Shown here: piece by piece, positions 15,755 to 25,274 of the stretch | Numbering within the stretch: position 1 is the first letter of the stretch | Layout: each line of letters begins with the position of its first letter | Assembly (NCBI GenBank): GCA_016124425.1 | Contig: WGNT01000031.1 | Span: 1-58,062, forward strand | Direction: 5' to 3' | DNA: 58,062 nucleotides | DNA from: Cytophagales bacterium | GTDB taxonomy: Bacteria; Bacteroidota; Bacteroidia; Cytophagales; Cyclobacteriaceae | Program-made: the position numbers and the translations under genes | The notes under the pieces: model-generated | The model's input: only the letters and a program-made list of their open reading frames with translations | The model's database searches: none | Told to the model about the DNA's origin: nothing

Positions 15755-17299
15755 ATGAGTATAGCAATCAAAGTTCCCACAGTAGGGGAATCCATTACAG
15801 AGGTAACCATTGGCCAGTGGTTTAAAAATGATGGCGACTATGTTGAAATGGATGAAGTCATCTGTGAACTGGAATCTGATAAAGCGACTTTTGAACTTCC
15901 GGCAGAAGGATCCGGGATTCTTCATATAAAAGCTGAAAATGGCGAAACATTGGAAATCGGTGCCGTAATCTGTGAAATCGATACGGAAGCTTCTGGGGCA
16001 TCCGACGCAAAACCAGCGGAAAAGGAAGAAAAGGCTATTGGTGCGGAAAAGACCGAACCGAAATCTACCGGAGAGGTTAAGGAAATGGTTGTACCTACGG
16101 TAGGGGAGTCTATCACTGAAGTTACACTAGCTACTTGGTTGAAGGAAGATGGTGCGTATGTTGCGCTGGATGAAATCATTGCGGAAGTAGATTCTGATAA
16201 GGCAACCTTTGAACTTCCTGCAGAGGCGGCAGGAATCCTGAGACAGGTGGCCAAAGAAGGAGATACCTTAGAAATAGGTGGGTTAATTTGCAAAATTGAG
16301 GTGTCCGAAGGTGGAAAGCCAGCTGATAAACCTGTGGAGAATGGTTCTTCCGCCACTCCAAAAATGGAGGCTTCGGGAACCCAATCTTATGCCACAGGAC
16401 ATGCATCTCCCGCCGCCGTCAAAATTCTAGCAGAGAAAGGCATCTCAACTGACAACGTATCAGGAACCGGTAAAGACGGAAGAATCACGAAGGAAGATGC
16501 AGATAAGGCCATGAAGCCAGCTAAGGAGGCTACCAAATCTCCAAGCAAAGAATCTGTGCCGCAGCAAGAGAAGCAAGCAGTAACGGTGCCAGCGGGAGAC
16601 AGAAATCAGCGTCGGGAGAAAATGACATCTTTGAGAAGAACCATTGCAAGAAGGTTGGTAGCCGCTAAGAATGAAACGGCTATGCTAACAACCTTCAACG
16701 AGGTGAACATGAAGCCAATCATGGATCTAAGGAAGCAATATAAGGATCAGTTCAAGGACAAGTACAACGTTAACCTCGGATTTATGTCCTTCTTCACCAA
16801 AGCGACCTGTATCGCACTGCAGGAATGGCCGGCCGTAAATGCACAGATAGATGGAAACGAGCTTATTTACAACGACTTTTGTGATATTTCAATTGCGGTA
16901 TCCTCACCTAAGGGACTGGTGGTGCCGGTAATCCGAAACGCTGAAAAGATGTCGTTTGCGGAAATTGAGAAGGAAGTGGTGCGACTCGCCGTTAAAGCGC
17001 GTGACGGAAAACTGACCATCGATGAAATGACCGGAGGAACGTTCACACTTACAAATGGAGGGATCTTTGGATCCATGATGTCCACGCCGATTATCAACGC
17101 GCCTCAATCCGCAATTTTGGGAATGCACAATATTGTAGATAGGCCAATGGCAGTTAACGGAGAAGTGAAGATTCTTCCGATGATGTACCTAGCGCTCTCC
17201 TATGACCACCGTATCATCGATGGCCGTGAGTCTGTGAGCTTTTTGGTGAGGGTGAAGCAATTATTGGAAGACCCGGCACGGCTCTTAATTGGTGTATAA
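15755..17299 (+). CDS. sucB: Dihydrolipoamide succinyltransferase (E2) with two lipoyl domains
   Basis: A 514-residue E2 core of the 2-oxoglutarate dehydrogenase complex. It has two tandem lipoyl domains: residues about 1-78 with the lipoylated Lys43 ([10 protein letters not shown]) and about 107-183 with Lys149 ([10 protein letters not shown]). They are joined by Ala/Glu-rich linkers. The peripheral subunit-binding domain lies at about 208-245 ([13 protein letters not shown]...[11 protein letters not shown]). The catalytic domain ends with [15 protein letters not shown], containing the active-site His and Asp. Most OGDH E2 proteins carry one lipoyl domain, so two is notable. LipA is encoded nearby on the other strand. 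Confidence 0.96.
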   Translation: MSIAIKVPTVGESITEVTIGQWFKNDGDYVEMDEVICELESDKATFELPAEGSGILHIKAENGETLEIGAVICEIDTEASGASDAKPAEKEEKAIGAEKTEPKSTGEVKEMVVPTVGESITEVTLATWLKEDGAYVALDEIIAEVDSDKATFELPAEAAGILRQVAKEGDTLEIGGLICKIEVSEGGKPADKPVENGSSATPKMEASGTQSYATGHASPAAVKILAEKGISTDNVSGTGKDGRITKEDADKAMKPAKEATKSPSKESVPQQEKQAVTVPAGDRNQRREKMTSLRRTIARRLVAAKNETAMLTTFNEVNMKPIMDLRKQYKDQFKDKYNVNLGFMSFFTKATCIALQEWPAVNAQIDGNELIYNDFCDISIAVSSPKGLVVPVIRNAEKMSFAEIEKEVVRLAVKARDGKLTIDEMTGGTFTLTNGGIFGSMMSTPIINAPQSAILGMHNIVDRPMAVNGEVKILPMMYLALSYDHRIIDGRESVSFLVRVKQLLEDPARLLIGV

Positions 17300-17410
17300 A
17301 TTTGAAGTGAAAAGTCCTCTGGAAGCGGCCTTGTCGAGAGACATCAACATAAAAACGCAGGCAAGCGTACTATTGGTCAGTTTGCCTTTAAAATTATAAA
17401 CTCATAAATC

Positions 17411-18808
17411 ATGTACGACTTAATCGTAATTGGATCTGGTCCTGGGGGGTACGTAGCGGCTATCAGAGGAGCACAGCTTGGTCTGAAAACCGCTATCATC
17501 GAAAAGTATGCAACATTGGGTGGTACCTGCCTTAATGTTGGTTGTATTCCCTCAAAGGCACTCTTGGATTCCTCAGAGCATTATCATAACGCGGCACATG
17601 CTTTTCAGTCTCATGGTATTGACCTGAAGGGCTTGAAAGTCAATTTAAAGCAAATGATTAAGAGGAAAGGTGAAGTGGTCCAACAGAATGTGGATGGCAT
17701 TGCTTACCTCATGAAAAAAAATAAAATAGATGTACATTACGGGATAGGTTCTTTTGTGGACGCCTCTACTGTAACCGTTTCCTCTGAGGATGGGTCCTCT
17801 AAAAACCTTTCGGGAAAGCACATCATTATCGCTACTGGGTCGAAACCAGCTAGCTTGCCTTTTATAAATATTGACAAAGAGCGCATTATCACATCTACGG
17901 AGGCGCTAACACTTAAGGAAATACCCAAGCATCTTATTGTAATCGGTGGGGGCGTGATTGGGTTGGAACTTGGATCCGTTTATGCTAGGATTGGCGCAAA
18001 AGTGTCAGTTGTGGAATATATGGATTCGCTGATCCCGACTATGGACAGGACTATGGGTAAGGAACTGCAGAAATCCATGAAAAAATTAGGGGTTGAATTT
18101 TACCTAAAGCATAAGGTTTCTGCTGTAGACAGAAAGGATAAAGAAGTCACGGTAGTGGCTGAGAGCGGTAATGGGGACACCGTTGAGTTAAAGGGAGATT
18201 ATGTGCTGGTATGCATCGGTCGTAAGCCTTATACTGCCGGTCTTAATGCGGAAGCTGCAGGCGTAAAGCTAAATGACCGGGGACAGATTGAGGTGGATGA
18301 ACACTTAAAAACCACTGCGGAAAATATCTATGCCATCGGAGATGTAGTCAAGGGGGCCATGCTTGCCCATAAAGCGGAGGAAGAGGGTGTCTTTGTTGCC
18401 GAAAGAATAGCTGGTCAGAAGCCCCATATTAACTATTTACTGATTCCCAATGTCGTGTACACCTGGCCCGAGGTGGCTGCGGTAGGTTATACAGAGGAGC
18501 AACTGAAAGAAAAGGGGATCAGTTATAAATCCGGAAAGTTCCCTTTTATGGCATCTGGACGTGCTAGGGCTTCGGGGGACGTAGATGGATTGGTTAAGGT
18601 CTTGGCTGATGCACAGACGGACGAAATACTCGGCGTACACATGATAGGTCCAAGGACAGCGGATATGATCGCCGAAGCTGTTGTTGCTATGGAATTTAGG
18701 GCCTCAGCAGAGGATATTGCAAGGATGTCGCACGCCCATCCGACCTATACGGAAGTCTTTAAGGAAGCCTGTTTGGCAGCAACTGATAGCCGGGCGCTTC
18801 ATATATAA
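17411..18808 (+). CDS. lpd: Dihydrolipoyl dehydrogenase (E3)
   Basis: A 465-residue FAD flavoprotein that reoxidises the dihydrolipoyl arms of E2 using NAD. The FAD site GSGPGGYVAAIRG is at the N terminus. The redox pair Cys40/Cys45 lies in GGTCLNVGCIPSKALL. The NAD site is GGGVIGLELGSVYARIGA (about 178-195). The C-terminal catalytic HAHPTYTE provides the His-Glu dyad. It is the last gene of the sucA-sucB-lpd cluster and ends at a strong terminator. Confidence 0.97.
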   Translation: MYDLIVIGSGPGGYVAAIRGAQLGLKTAIIEKYATLGGTCLNVGCIPSKALLDSSEHYHNAAHAFQSHGIDLKGLKVNLKQMIKRKGEVVQQNVDGIAYLMKKNKIDVHYGIGSFVDASTVTVSSEDGSSKNLSGKHIIIATGSKPASLPFINIDKERIITSTEALTLKEIPKHLIVIGGGVIGLELGSVYARIGAKVSVVEYMDSLIPTMDRTMGKELQKSMKKLGVEFYLKHKVSAVDRKDKEVTVVAESGNGDTVELKGDYVLVCIGRKPYTAGLNAEAAGVKLNDRGQIEVDEHLKTTAENIYAIGDVVKGAMLAHKAEEEGVFVAERIAGQKPHINYLLIPNVVYTWPEVAAVGYTEEQLKEKGISYKSGKFPFMASGRARASGDVDGLVKVLADAQTDEILGVHMIGPRTADMIAEAVVAMEFRASAEDIARMSHAHPTYTEVFKEACLAATDSRALHI

Positions 18809-18836
18809 TTTGATACTATTCCTAATCGCATAAAAG

Positions 18837-18873
18837 AAGACGGTCTACAATTTTTGTAGACCGTCTTTATTTT
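18837..18873. terminator. Bidirectional terminator between lpd and lipA
   Basis: A perfect 14-bp inverted repeat (AAGACGGTCTACAA at 18837-18850 and its complement at 18854-18867) with a 3-base TTT loop. It is followed by a T-rich tract on the plus strand and is A-rich before it. It sits between convergent genes. Confidence 0.9.
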
Positions 18874-18886
18874 TGAGTGGAATGTT

Positions 18887-19765
18887 TTAGACATTCACAT
18901 GTCTTTCCGCATGATACGATGAGCGTACAAGTGGGCCGGATTCAACATATTTTAATCCCCTTCGAAGGCCTTCTTCGCGATACGCGGCAAATTGTTCCGG
19001 ATGTATAAACTCCGCCACCTCAATATGCCTTTTTGTAGGCTGCAGATACTGCCCTAATGTCAAAATATCACATCCGTGAGCGACGAGGTCATCCATTGCT
19101 TGATGTACTTCTTCTTGCTTTTCGCCTAGCCCAAGCATGATACCTGTTTTAGTACGCTTTCCATAGGCTTTTGTTAGTTTGATCTGCTCCAATGAGCGAT
19201 CGTATTTTGCTTGGGGCCTTACCCTTCGGTAAAGGCTCGCCACTGTTTCCATATTGTGGGATACTACTTCTTGTCCGGCACTGATCATTCTGTATAATGC
19301 ATCCCAACTTGCTTTAACATCAGGAATTAGCGTCTCTATCGTTGTCTCTGGTGAAAGTTTCTTTGTTTCAACGACAGTCTGATACCATATTTCGGCACCT
19401 TTATCTTTTAGTTCATCCCTATTGACTGACGTGATTACGGCATGCTTGACTTTCATTAAACGTATTGCCTCAGCCACTCTGCGGGGTTCGTCCGTATCAT
19501 ATTCAGGTGGCCTTCCAGTTGCGACGGCACAGAAAGAACAAGAGCGGGTGCAAACATTGCCCAAAATCATAAAGGTAGCAGTACCGGCACCCCAGCATTC
19601 TCCCATATTTGGACAATTACCGCTTTCACAAATTGTATGAAGTTTATGCTCATCAACGAGTTTACGGACATTTGCATACTCTTTACCTATTGGAAGTTTT
19701 ACCCGTAGCCAATCAGGTTTTTTGCGTTTGGTACTTTCCTCAGATATTACCGGCAATTCTATCAT
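18887..19765 (-). CDS. lipA: Lipoyl synthase LipA
   Basis: A 292-residue radical SAM enzyme that inserts two sulfurs into protein-bound octanoyl groups to make lipoyl cofactor. The auxiliary cluster cysteines are Cys46, Cys51 and Cys57 ([12 protein letters not shown]). The radical SAM cluster is CTRSCSFC (72-79). The C-terminal RSSYHAE, which helps bind the auxiliary cluster, is present. It is convergent with the OGDH operon whose E2 has two lipoyl domains, a clear functional link. LipB was not seen. Confidence 0.97.
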   Translation of the reverse strand: MIELPVISEESTKRKKPDWLRVKLPIGKEYANVRKLVDEHKLHTICESGNCPNMGECWGAGTATFMILGNVCTRSCSFCAVATGRPPEYDTDEPRRVAEAIRLMKVKHAVITSVNRDELKDKGAEIWYQTVVETKKLSPETTIETLIPDVKASWDALYRMISAGQEVVSHNMETVASLYRRVRPQAKYDRSLEQIKLTKAYGKRTKTGIMLGLGEKQEEVHQAMDDLVAHGCDILTLGQYLQPTKRHIEVAEFIHPEQFAAYREEGLRRGLKYVESGPLVRSSYHAERHVNV

Positions 19766-19814
19766 AATGTATATTTCTCAATAGTTCGGCTAGCCGCCGA
19801 AAGTAAAAATAACG

Positions 19815-20558
19815 TTATCTTCTAAACCCATAAAACAACGTAAAGTAAGCAGAGTGAAAGAGCTGTCGGTTTTCCGTCGTAGGCATAAGTTCAATTTCTT
19901 TACTAAAACCCTCGAAAAGGTAACCAAGTTCCACCCCAGTCACATTCGATTTGAAAAATCCAAACTCAAAGGCCAATGCCGCCTTTGCGTGTGCTCCAAA
20001 AGCAATTTCGGATTCACCTATGCCTTCAAAAAGTCTACCTGGACCCAAAACATCAAACCTACTTTGGTGGACTTCCGGGTTGTATTGTTCCCTTATGGTC
20101 TCAGTTCTGCTCTTATACACCTCGATATAATACGGGGCGATAATACCAAGTGTTGGTCCTATTGCTCCCAATGCAGAGACCTGTACCCCCTGATGGGGCG
20201 CCTTCTTAAACATGACGATTTCCCTGCCATATTGGGGACGAATAGAATAGAGGTAGTTTGATTTTCCAAATATGTAGCTGTTTCCTAGCGTGGTGTTGTA
20301 CCTAACCTCCTTGGGATTTTTGACGTTGACCAGCTCGACTTGAAAAAACTGATAGAGATTGTCATCTATTGATGAGCCAATTTTTAGGCTAATACCTCCG
20401 ATAAGCCCGCCGTTCGTGTTTTTATTTATTCCAAAAAGTACTTCCCTATCATACTCATAGTTGCCTGCGTCGCCCCTTTGGGCGTAAAGAGACGAAGTGA
20501 GCATCAAAAACAATATTAAACCAACTAAATATCTCATCTGTTTATTTTTTGTTTCCAT
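19815..20558 (-). CDS. Secreted protein of unknown function, probably outer-membrane beta-barrel
   Basis: About 247 residues with a signal peptide (MRYLVGLILFLMLTSSLYAQ); either the first Met or the Met at codon 8 could be the start. The mature part has alternating polar/hydrophobic strands, many aromatic residues and a C-terminal FTLFYGFRR, which suggests a small outer-membrane barrel. I do not recognise a named family. It lies alone between lipA and a divergent sigma-factor gene. Confidence 0.6.
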   Translation of the reverse strand: METKNKQMRYLVGLILFLMLTSSLYAQRGDAGNYEYDREVLFGINKNTNGGLIGGISLKIGSSIDDNLYQFFQVELVNVKNPKEVRYNTTLGNSYIFGKSNYLYSIRPQYGREIVMFKKAPHQGVQVSALGAIGPTLGIIAPYYIEVYKSRTETIREQYNPEVHQSRFDVLGPGRLFEGIGESEIAFGAHAKAALAFEFGFFKSNVTGVELGYLFEGFSKEIELMPTTENRQLFHSAYFTLFYGFRR

Positions 20559-20893
20559 AGCCTTACACGATCAGAATAGTGAGGATTTCGAGGCTATTAT
20601 CATTTAAGTTTGTGACAGGTACATAATGCCCGACTTCAACTTAATTTCCCGTTTAATACCAGAAATTTAACGCTTTTTTATTCCATTTTGTTATGGATAA
20701 GCTTTTAAAAATAAGGGATTCTATCGAGGATCAAAAAAGGTTGGCCAAGTTCTTTTCGTCAACCCTTGAATAGTGCCGTAATCTTGGATAATAAATTGGG
20801 TTTTCCTGAACACTCGAAAAATATTACCGACTTTTGTAGCGTTTTGGGAAAGTTACTCGTCTTTATAAAAACTAGTTTATTAACGGCAGTCTG
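20559..20893. other. Gene-free stretch between a secreted protein and the sigma factor
   Basis: 335 bases, AT-rich, between divergent genes. I see no RNA gene or clear TAnnTTTG promoter for either side. The only coding possibility is a 26-codon ORF at 20693-20773 (starts MDKLLKIRDSIEDQKRL), too short to support. If the sigma gene uses an alternative sigma factor, its promoter may lie here unrecognised. Confidence 0.4.
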
Positions 20894-21442
20894 TTGGAGA
20901 AAGATCTCATACTAAACGCAAAAAGCAGGGATCCCCGGTCACTCGAAAGGCTATATAAGCACTTTTATGGCTACGCTATGAGTATAGCGCTGCGTTACTC
21001 GGGGAATCGGGAAGAGGCGTGTGAAATCGTAAACGATAGCTTCATGAAGGCTTTTGATAAAATGGATCAAGTTACCAACGAACACGCCTTCAAAGGGTGG
21101 TTCAGGCGGATCCTGGTAAATACATCAGTGGATTATTACCGAAAGGGGCTCAAACATTCGGGAGCTTTGGATATTAGTACGGTCGATGCCGAGACTCCTC
21201 ACCCGAGTGTTATTGATGATCTTTCGAATGAAGATATCTTGGGTCTATTAAGGGAGTTACCTGAAATACTTCGGGTTATCTTCAATATGTATGAAATAGA
21301 AGGATATAAACATGATGAAATTGCTGCAACATTGAATATTCCTTCAAGTACATGCCGAACGTACCTTGCAAGAGCTAAAGATAAGTTGAGAGAAAAAATA
21401 ATCGCATTAAATTATACGAGGGATGAAAGAGCAGTTCGATAG
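20894..21442 (+). CDS. ECF-type RNA polymerase sigma-70 factor
   Basis: 182 residues. Region 2 (about 16-57) reads LERLYKHFYGYAMSIALRYS...EEACEIVNDSFMKAFDKM, the usual core-binding/-10 segment. Region 4 (about 115-168) has the helix-turn-helix EGYKHDEIAATLNIPSSTCRTYLARAKDKLRE. The frame opens with TTG at 20894, as no in-frame ATG precedes the conserved region. The end overlaps the next gene by 20 bases, suggesting coupled translation with a possible membrane-bound regulator. ECF factors in this phylum often control envelope or polysaccharide functions; the target here is unknown. Confidence 0.88.
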   Translation: MEKDLILNAKSRDPRSLERLYKHFYGYAMSIALRYSGNREEACEIVNDSFMKAFDKMDQVTNEHAFKGWFRRILVNTSVDYYRKGLKHSGALDISTVDAETPHPSVIDDLSNEDILGLLRELPEILRVIFNMYEIEGYKHDEIAATLNIPSSTCRTYLARAKDKLREKIIALNYTRDERAVR

Positions 21443-22751
21443 GAAGTTGGTGGAGCGGATCAAAGCCTCCTTCAGGAAGGATGAAGCGCCTTTTGATCCC
21501 AAGCAGTGGGAAAAGCTAGCTTCGGTTTATTTTAAACCAAAAAGGCCTATATGGTATCTTTATTGGCCAATGGTAGCTACAGGTATTGCTGCCAGTCTCT
21601 TTCTTGTCCTAGTCCTAGATCCCTTTGGTTTCCGGGAGGTTTCCCCCGAAAGGACCCTTACCGAGAACCAAGAACTTTCCGAACAGGAAGCTACCGTGGA
21701 AATAATCCAGCCTGTAGATTCATTAATGGCGATAAGCACTGTCCCCCAAGCTGGACAAGATCGCAGAGAAAGTCGTACTACCCAAGCAAGGTCTCAACAG
21801 CAGCCCGCGGGTAACGACTTTGCAGAAGAAAGTCCGGACAATAGTATAAATTCAATATCGGAAACAACGCAACCTGAGCTCCCGGTGGATGAAAAGGTTC
21901 AGTTGAATGATCTTCTAGAGGCAATCGTGGATAACACTATTGAAACAGTCGCTCCCCTTATTTCAGGCCAGGATTCTCTATCAATGGATCCTGTTCAGGC
22001 CCGTGCAACTATCAATCAATGGCTTTCGGAAGCGGAAAGTAGCGTTCCTTCATCCCCAAGAAAAGAAAGTTCCAGTCCATTCAAGTTGGGCGTAATGGTC
22101 TCTCCCCAAGCCAGTAGCAATACAACGGGGGGCATGAACCTTGGTGCTGGAGTGATGTCTGAGATTTCGCTTTCCAAAAGGCTGAAGCTTGATGTGGGGG
22201 TGAACTACGCCAGAATGAGTATGGAGCCAAACCGCACCCAAGGCATGGCTACCGAGATGTCTTCCTACGCATCTCCGGTTCAAAATATGGACATGCTTGC
22301 CATCCGAACGAGTAGTAATTTTATTGGGTCAGAATTACGTCTTAATTTTGCCAGTTTGGATATCCCTGTAAATCTTAAGTACCGAGTTTTAGAACGAAAA
22401 AATGCCGACATCTTTTTGATAACCGGTTTATCCAGTATGGTGTATCTTGACCAACAAGCAACGGAGACATTCGAAACAAATTCATTTTTTACCAATTCGG
22501 CAGATGGTCTAAGTTTCGCACCTTCTGTACAACGCTTCACCTCGGTTTATACCCCGGATGGGGCAGGCAACAGCCTGGATGTCGGCGGGATGTTGAATCT
22601 CTCCGTCGGTTACGAATACAATCTCAGCGATGGAATGTTTCTTTCCCTTGAACCGTTTTACAAGCTGCCACTAGGAAACTTAACCTTTGCAAATCAGCAA
22701 TTTTCCATTGGAGGCCTAAACATGAGAATGAACTTTAAGCTGGGGAAATGA
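21423..22751 (+). CDS. Membrane-anchored protein with a C-terminal beta-barrel-like domain, putative anti-sigma partner
   Basis: 442 residues. The N terminus is short and cytosolic (FDRKLVERIKAS, FDPKQWEKLAS), like the N-terminal part of Bacteroidetes anti-sigma-type proteins. One membrane helix follows (about 43-63, YLYWPMVATGIAASLFLVLV). Next is a polar Ser/Gln/Glu-rich periplasmic linker (about 70-215). The last about 220 residues (from KLGVMVSPQASSN) look like an outer-membrane barrel, with alternating strands and final LNMRMNFKLGK. It overlaps the ECF sigma gene by 20 bases. Having both an inner-membrane anchor and a barrel-like domain suggests a bridge or a soluble barrel-like sensor. 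The anti-sigma role is inferred from context only. Confidence 0.6.
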   Translation: MKEQFDRKLVERIKASFRKDEAPFDPKQWEKLASVYFKPKRPIWYLYWPMVATGIAASLFLVLVLDPFGFREVSPERTLTENQELSEQEATVEIIQPVDSLMAISTVPQAGQDRRESRTTQARSQQQPAGNDFAEESPDNSINSISETTQPELPVDEKVQLNDLLEAIVDNTIETVAPLISGQDSLSMDPVQARATINQWLSEAESSVPSSPRKESSSPFKLGVMVSPQASSNTTGGMNLGAGVMSEISLSKRLKLDVGVNYARMSMEPNRTQGMATEMSSYASPVQNMDMLAIRTSSNFIGSELRLNFASLDIPVNLKYRVLERKNADIFLITGLSSMVYLDQQATETFETNSFFTNSADGLSFAPSVQRFTSVYTPDGAGNSLDVGGMLNLSVGYEYNLSDGMFLSLEPFYKLPLGNLTFANQQFSIGGLNMRMNFKLGK

Positions 22752-22806
22752 CGCATCCCGCTGCAAAAACATTAACGAATCAACTAAACAAAACCCTATT
22801 TTACTG

Positions 22807-23763
22807 ATGAACAATACGTTTAATTACCTGACTGTCCTTTTTATCCTAGTGCTAACGTCGAGCTGCCTCCAAGAAACGGAGTCGGAGTTGGACAGAATCA
22901 TCGAACGGGATAATGCGGCATTGGAGAGGTACATCGATGCAAATGGAATAAATGCCACGAAAGTGCAATCTGGTTTTTTTTACAACAAAACACAAGAAAT
23001 GCCGGATGCGGATCAATTTGAAAACAATGATTATATAGGCGTTTATTTCGAAATCAAGAGCTTGGACGGGCAATTGATTAAATCCTATTTAGATGAAACA
23101 AAAGATCCGGTCATTTTTAAGCAATCGATAGACGGAATTTGGCCTACTATAATCGGCTATGCAGCTGGATTGTCCCGAGTCGGGGAAGAGGTTATGGTGT
23201 ATTCCCCTTCCTACCTGGCCTTCGGTAATTACAGCTACCAACAACTTATCCTGCCAAATTCAAACTTGGTAATGAAGTTGAAATTTGCCAGAAAATATAC
23301 GGAAGCGGAGTTAAAGGCGCGGGAGGAACAGATGATCCTAGATTATATAGATGCCAATGAATTAGAAGGGTATGAAAAAATTCGGGACGGGATATATAGG
23401 AGAATCGTTGAGGCGGGAGATCCCGAAGAAGCACTCACTGAAAACACCGATATACTGACATTCGATTTTAAATTATTCCACTTGGGTGAATCAACTGTTG
23501 CTTTCGAGTCTAATGCAACTAACAGACCAAATGTAACCTTAGGAAGGCAGGAGAACTTGCAATTTTTGGAGCATGGGTTAAAGGGTATCCGTAAAGAGGC
23601 AAAAATTGAGGTACTGGCTTATTCTTTTGCTGGGTATGACGAATCCATTCAGATCATCCCATCGGATATTCGTTTAGACCTCTTCCAAAAAGGAGAGCAA
23701 ATTGATCTTATCAGACCGTTTACCCCTATCAAGTTAAGCGCCGAGATTGTAAACGTACAGTAA
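22807..23763 (+). CDS. Lipoprotein with two FKBP-type peptidyl-prolyl isomerase domains
   Basis: 318 residues. The signal ends in the lipobox LTSSC (Cys20), so it is lipid-anchored in the envelope. Residues about 45-165 and 175-315 are related FKBP-like halves; each begins with a helical DAN(G/E) segment and includes hydrophobic strands such as DYIGVYFEIKSLDG and LTFDFKLFHLGES. The binding-pocket residues are poorly conserved, so it may be a chaperone rather than an active isomerase. It could belong with the envelope sigma module upstream. A terminator follows. Confidence 0.75.
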   Translation: MNNTFNYLTVLFILVLTSSCLQETESELDRIIERDNAALERYIDANGINATKVQSGFFYNKTQEMPDADQFENNDYIGVYFEIKSLDGQLIKSYLDETKDPVIFKQSIDGIWPTIIGYAAGLSRVGEEVMVYSPSYLAFGNYSYQQLILPNSNLVMKLKFARKYTEAELKAREEQMILDYIDANELEGYEKIRDGIYRRIVEAGDPEEALTENTDILTFDFKLFHLGESTVAFESNATNRPNVTLGRQENLQFLEHGLKGIRKEAKIEVLAYSFAGYDESIQIIPSDIRLDLFQKGEQIDLIRPFTPIKLSAEIVNVQ

Positions 23764-23843
23764 CAGGTTTTGCCTTCGCCGTTTGCAAGGGCCTGCTGGA
23801 GTTTCTATGATCTGGGAGGAATGACACCTGAAATAATTGACCG

Positions 23844-23881
23844 ACCAATCCGGCCATTCGACCCGGATTGGTTTTTTTTTT
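23844..23881 (+). terminator. Intrinsic terminator after the FKBP lipoprotein gene
   Basis: A stem ACCAATCCGG/CCGGATTGGT with a 9-base loop is followed by a run of at least nine T. Confidence 0.9.
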
Positions 23882-24341
23882 AAAAAGTCAGATACGTATT
23901 GAAAAAAGGTATGCGTAGAATCTCTTTGATCGAGACGGCAAAAAAAAGTGCCCATATGACGGCACTTACAAACATCGACGTAAGAATTTTGCGTTTTGGG
24001 ATTCCAAATGACGTCAAAAGTATGGTACCCCCTATTGGCGTTAGGAAGATGGGCGTTAAAGCAGCAATGCCATAAACGCCGAATTTTTGCCAGATTTTGA
24101 TAATATTTCTTGTTCTGCTTGTAAACCGTCTGTTATTTTTTCGAATCTTTATCGTCCAAGTCTTTTTAATCCAGTCACCTAAATACGTAAATGCAACAAC
24201 GGAAGTCATCATCCCTGCCACAGTGACTACTTCGATTTCAAAAACAGAAAAACCAGCGGCAGCGCCTAGAACAGGCCCTGCGATAAACTTAAAAAGGCAT
24301 AACAAATAAATGCCTAGAAAGGTAGCTACGTAGTCGATCAT
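23880..24341 (-). CDS. Small multi-spanning membrane protein, possible small multidrug export family
   Basis: 153 residues with four hydrophobic segments (about 5-25, 35-58, 90-115, 118-140) and a basic cytosolic loop. The segment GVYGIAALTPIFLTPIGGTI with following GIPKRKI recalls the small-multidrug-export family (COG2426-like), but the match is from memory of its pattern. Its ATG overlaps the stop of the upstream Na/Ca exchanger gene by 4 bases (ATGA), so the two are co-translated. The substrate is unknown. Confidence 0.5.
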   Translation of the reverse strand: MIDYVATFLGIYLLCLFKFIAGPVLGAAAGFSVFEIEVVTVAGMMTSVVAFTYLGDWIKKTWTIKIRKNNRRFTSRTRNIIKIWQKFGVYGIAALTPIFLTPIGGTILLTSFGIPKRKILTSMFVSAVIWALFFAVSIKEILRIPFFNTYLTF

Positions 24342-25261
24342 AGTAGAAAGTACAGGTAGAGACCATACCCCGTCAGTAGAATGCTTCCGCCGATCCTTGA
24401 TATAGAATATCCAAAACGCATCAACGGAAAAAGCAAAAGCGTTAACCCAATCATCCAGAGGTAGTCCGTAGTAATAAACAAGGGTGATACAGCGATGGGT
24501 TTGACTATTGCCGTGATGCCTATTATGCAGAGTATATTCATCATGTTACTCCCTAATATATTTCCTATCGCGATATCGGTCTCCTTTTTCAACGCGGCAA
24601 TCACAGAAGTAGCCAGTTCCGGCAAACTTGTTCCAATTGCTATTACAGTAACTCCCACGACGCGTTCGCTTATGCCGAGATAGGCCGCAATAAGTACCCC
24701 GTTATCTACAAAGAGCTCAGAGCCAAAATACAATCCGACTACCCCCAAAATAATCATCAAAACAGCCCATCCTATTGATTTTTGCTTCAAAAGTAGCGTA
24801 TCATCAGGGGTTTCAACGCGTTCGATTTTCTTGAAGAAGTACCAATTGACCGCGATGAATAAACTGAAAAGAACGATGCCTTCAATTAAACTTATGATTC
24901 CATTCCAGGAAAGAAGGTAAAAAAGGATCGTCGTAATGAGCGTAAATGAATAATCAAGTTTTAAGGTCGACCGTGCGATGAAAATCGGAAAGATAACAGC
25001 ACTTATTCCCAACACTAGCGTGATGTTGGAAATATTGGATCCAACGACATTTCCGATAGCGATATCGCTTGTACCCTTCAATGCCGCAGTCACGCTTACC
25101 AAAAGCTCCGGAGCGGATGTCCCAAATGCTACTACAGTCAATCCAATCAACCCAGGGCTTAAACCTAATCTTGCGGCGATGGCGGTTGCACCATCTACCA
25201 ATACCTTTCCTCCGACTAGTAAGATCGCAAGCCCTACTGTCAATAAAATATAACTCATCAT
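24338..25261 (-). CDS. Calcium/sodium antiporter (CaCA family, YrbG-like)
   Basis: 307 residues, about ten membrane helices. The two alpha-repeats that form the ion-binding site are clear: GLTVVAFGTSAPELLVS with IAIGNVVGSNISN (first half), and GVTVIAIGTSLPELATS with IAIGNILGSNMMN (second half). The acidic Glu in each PEL is present. It would exchange Ca2+ for Na+ or H+ across the inner membrane. It overlaps the small membrane protein gene downstream; upp lies 13 bases upstream, and all three could be one transcript. Confidence 0.93.
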   Translation of the reverse strand: MMSYILLTVGLAILLVGGKVLVDGATAIAARLGLSPGLIGLTVVAFGTSAPELLVSVTAALKGTSDIAIGNVVGSNISNITLVLGISAVIFPIFIARSTLKLDYSFTLITTILFYLLSWNGIISLIEGIVLFSLFIAVNWYFFKKIERVETPDDTLLLKQKSIGWAVLMIILGVVGLYFGSELFVDNGVLIAAYLGISERVVGVTVIAIGTSLPELATSVIAALKKETDIAIGNILGSNMMNILCIIGITAIVKPIAVSPLFITTDYLWMIGLTLLLFPLMRFGYSISRIGGSILLTGYGLYLYFLL

Positions 25262-25274
25262 GAAATACTAGTAA

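Noticed and set aside
20693..20773. 26-codon ORF upstream of the sigma factor gene
   Set aside because: Too short and without a clear promoter or conserved feature; coding potential cannot be judged by eye.
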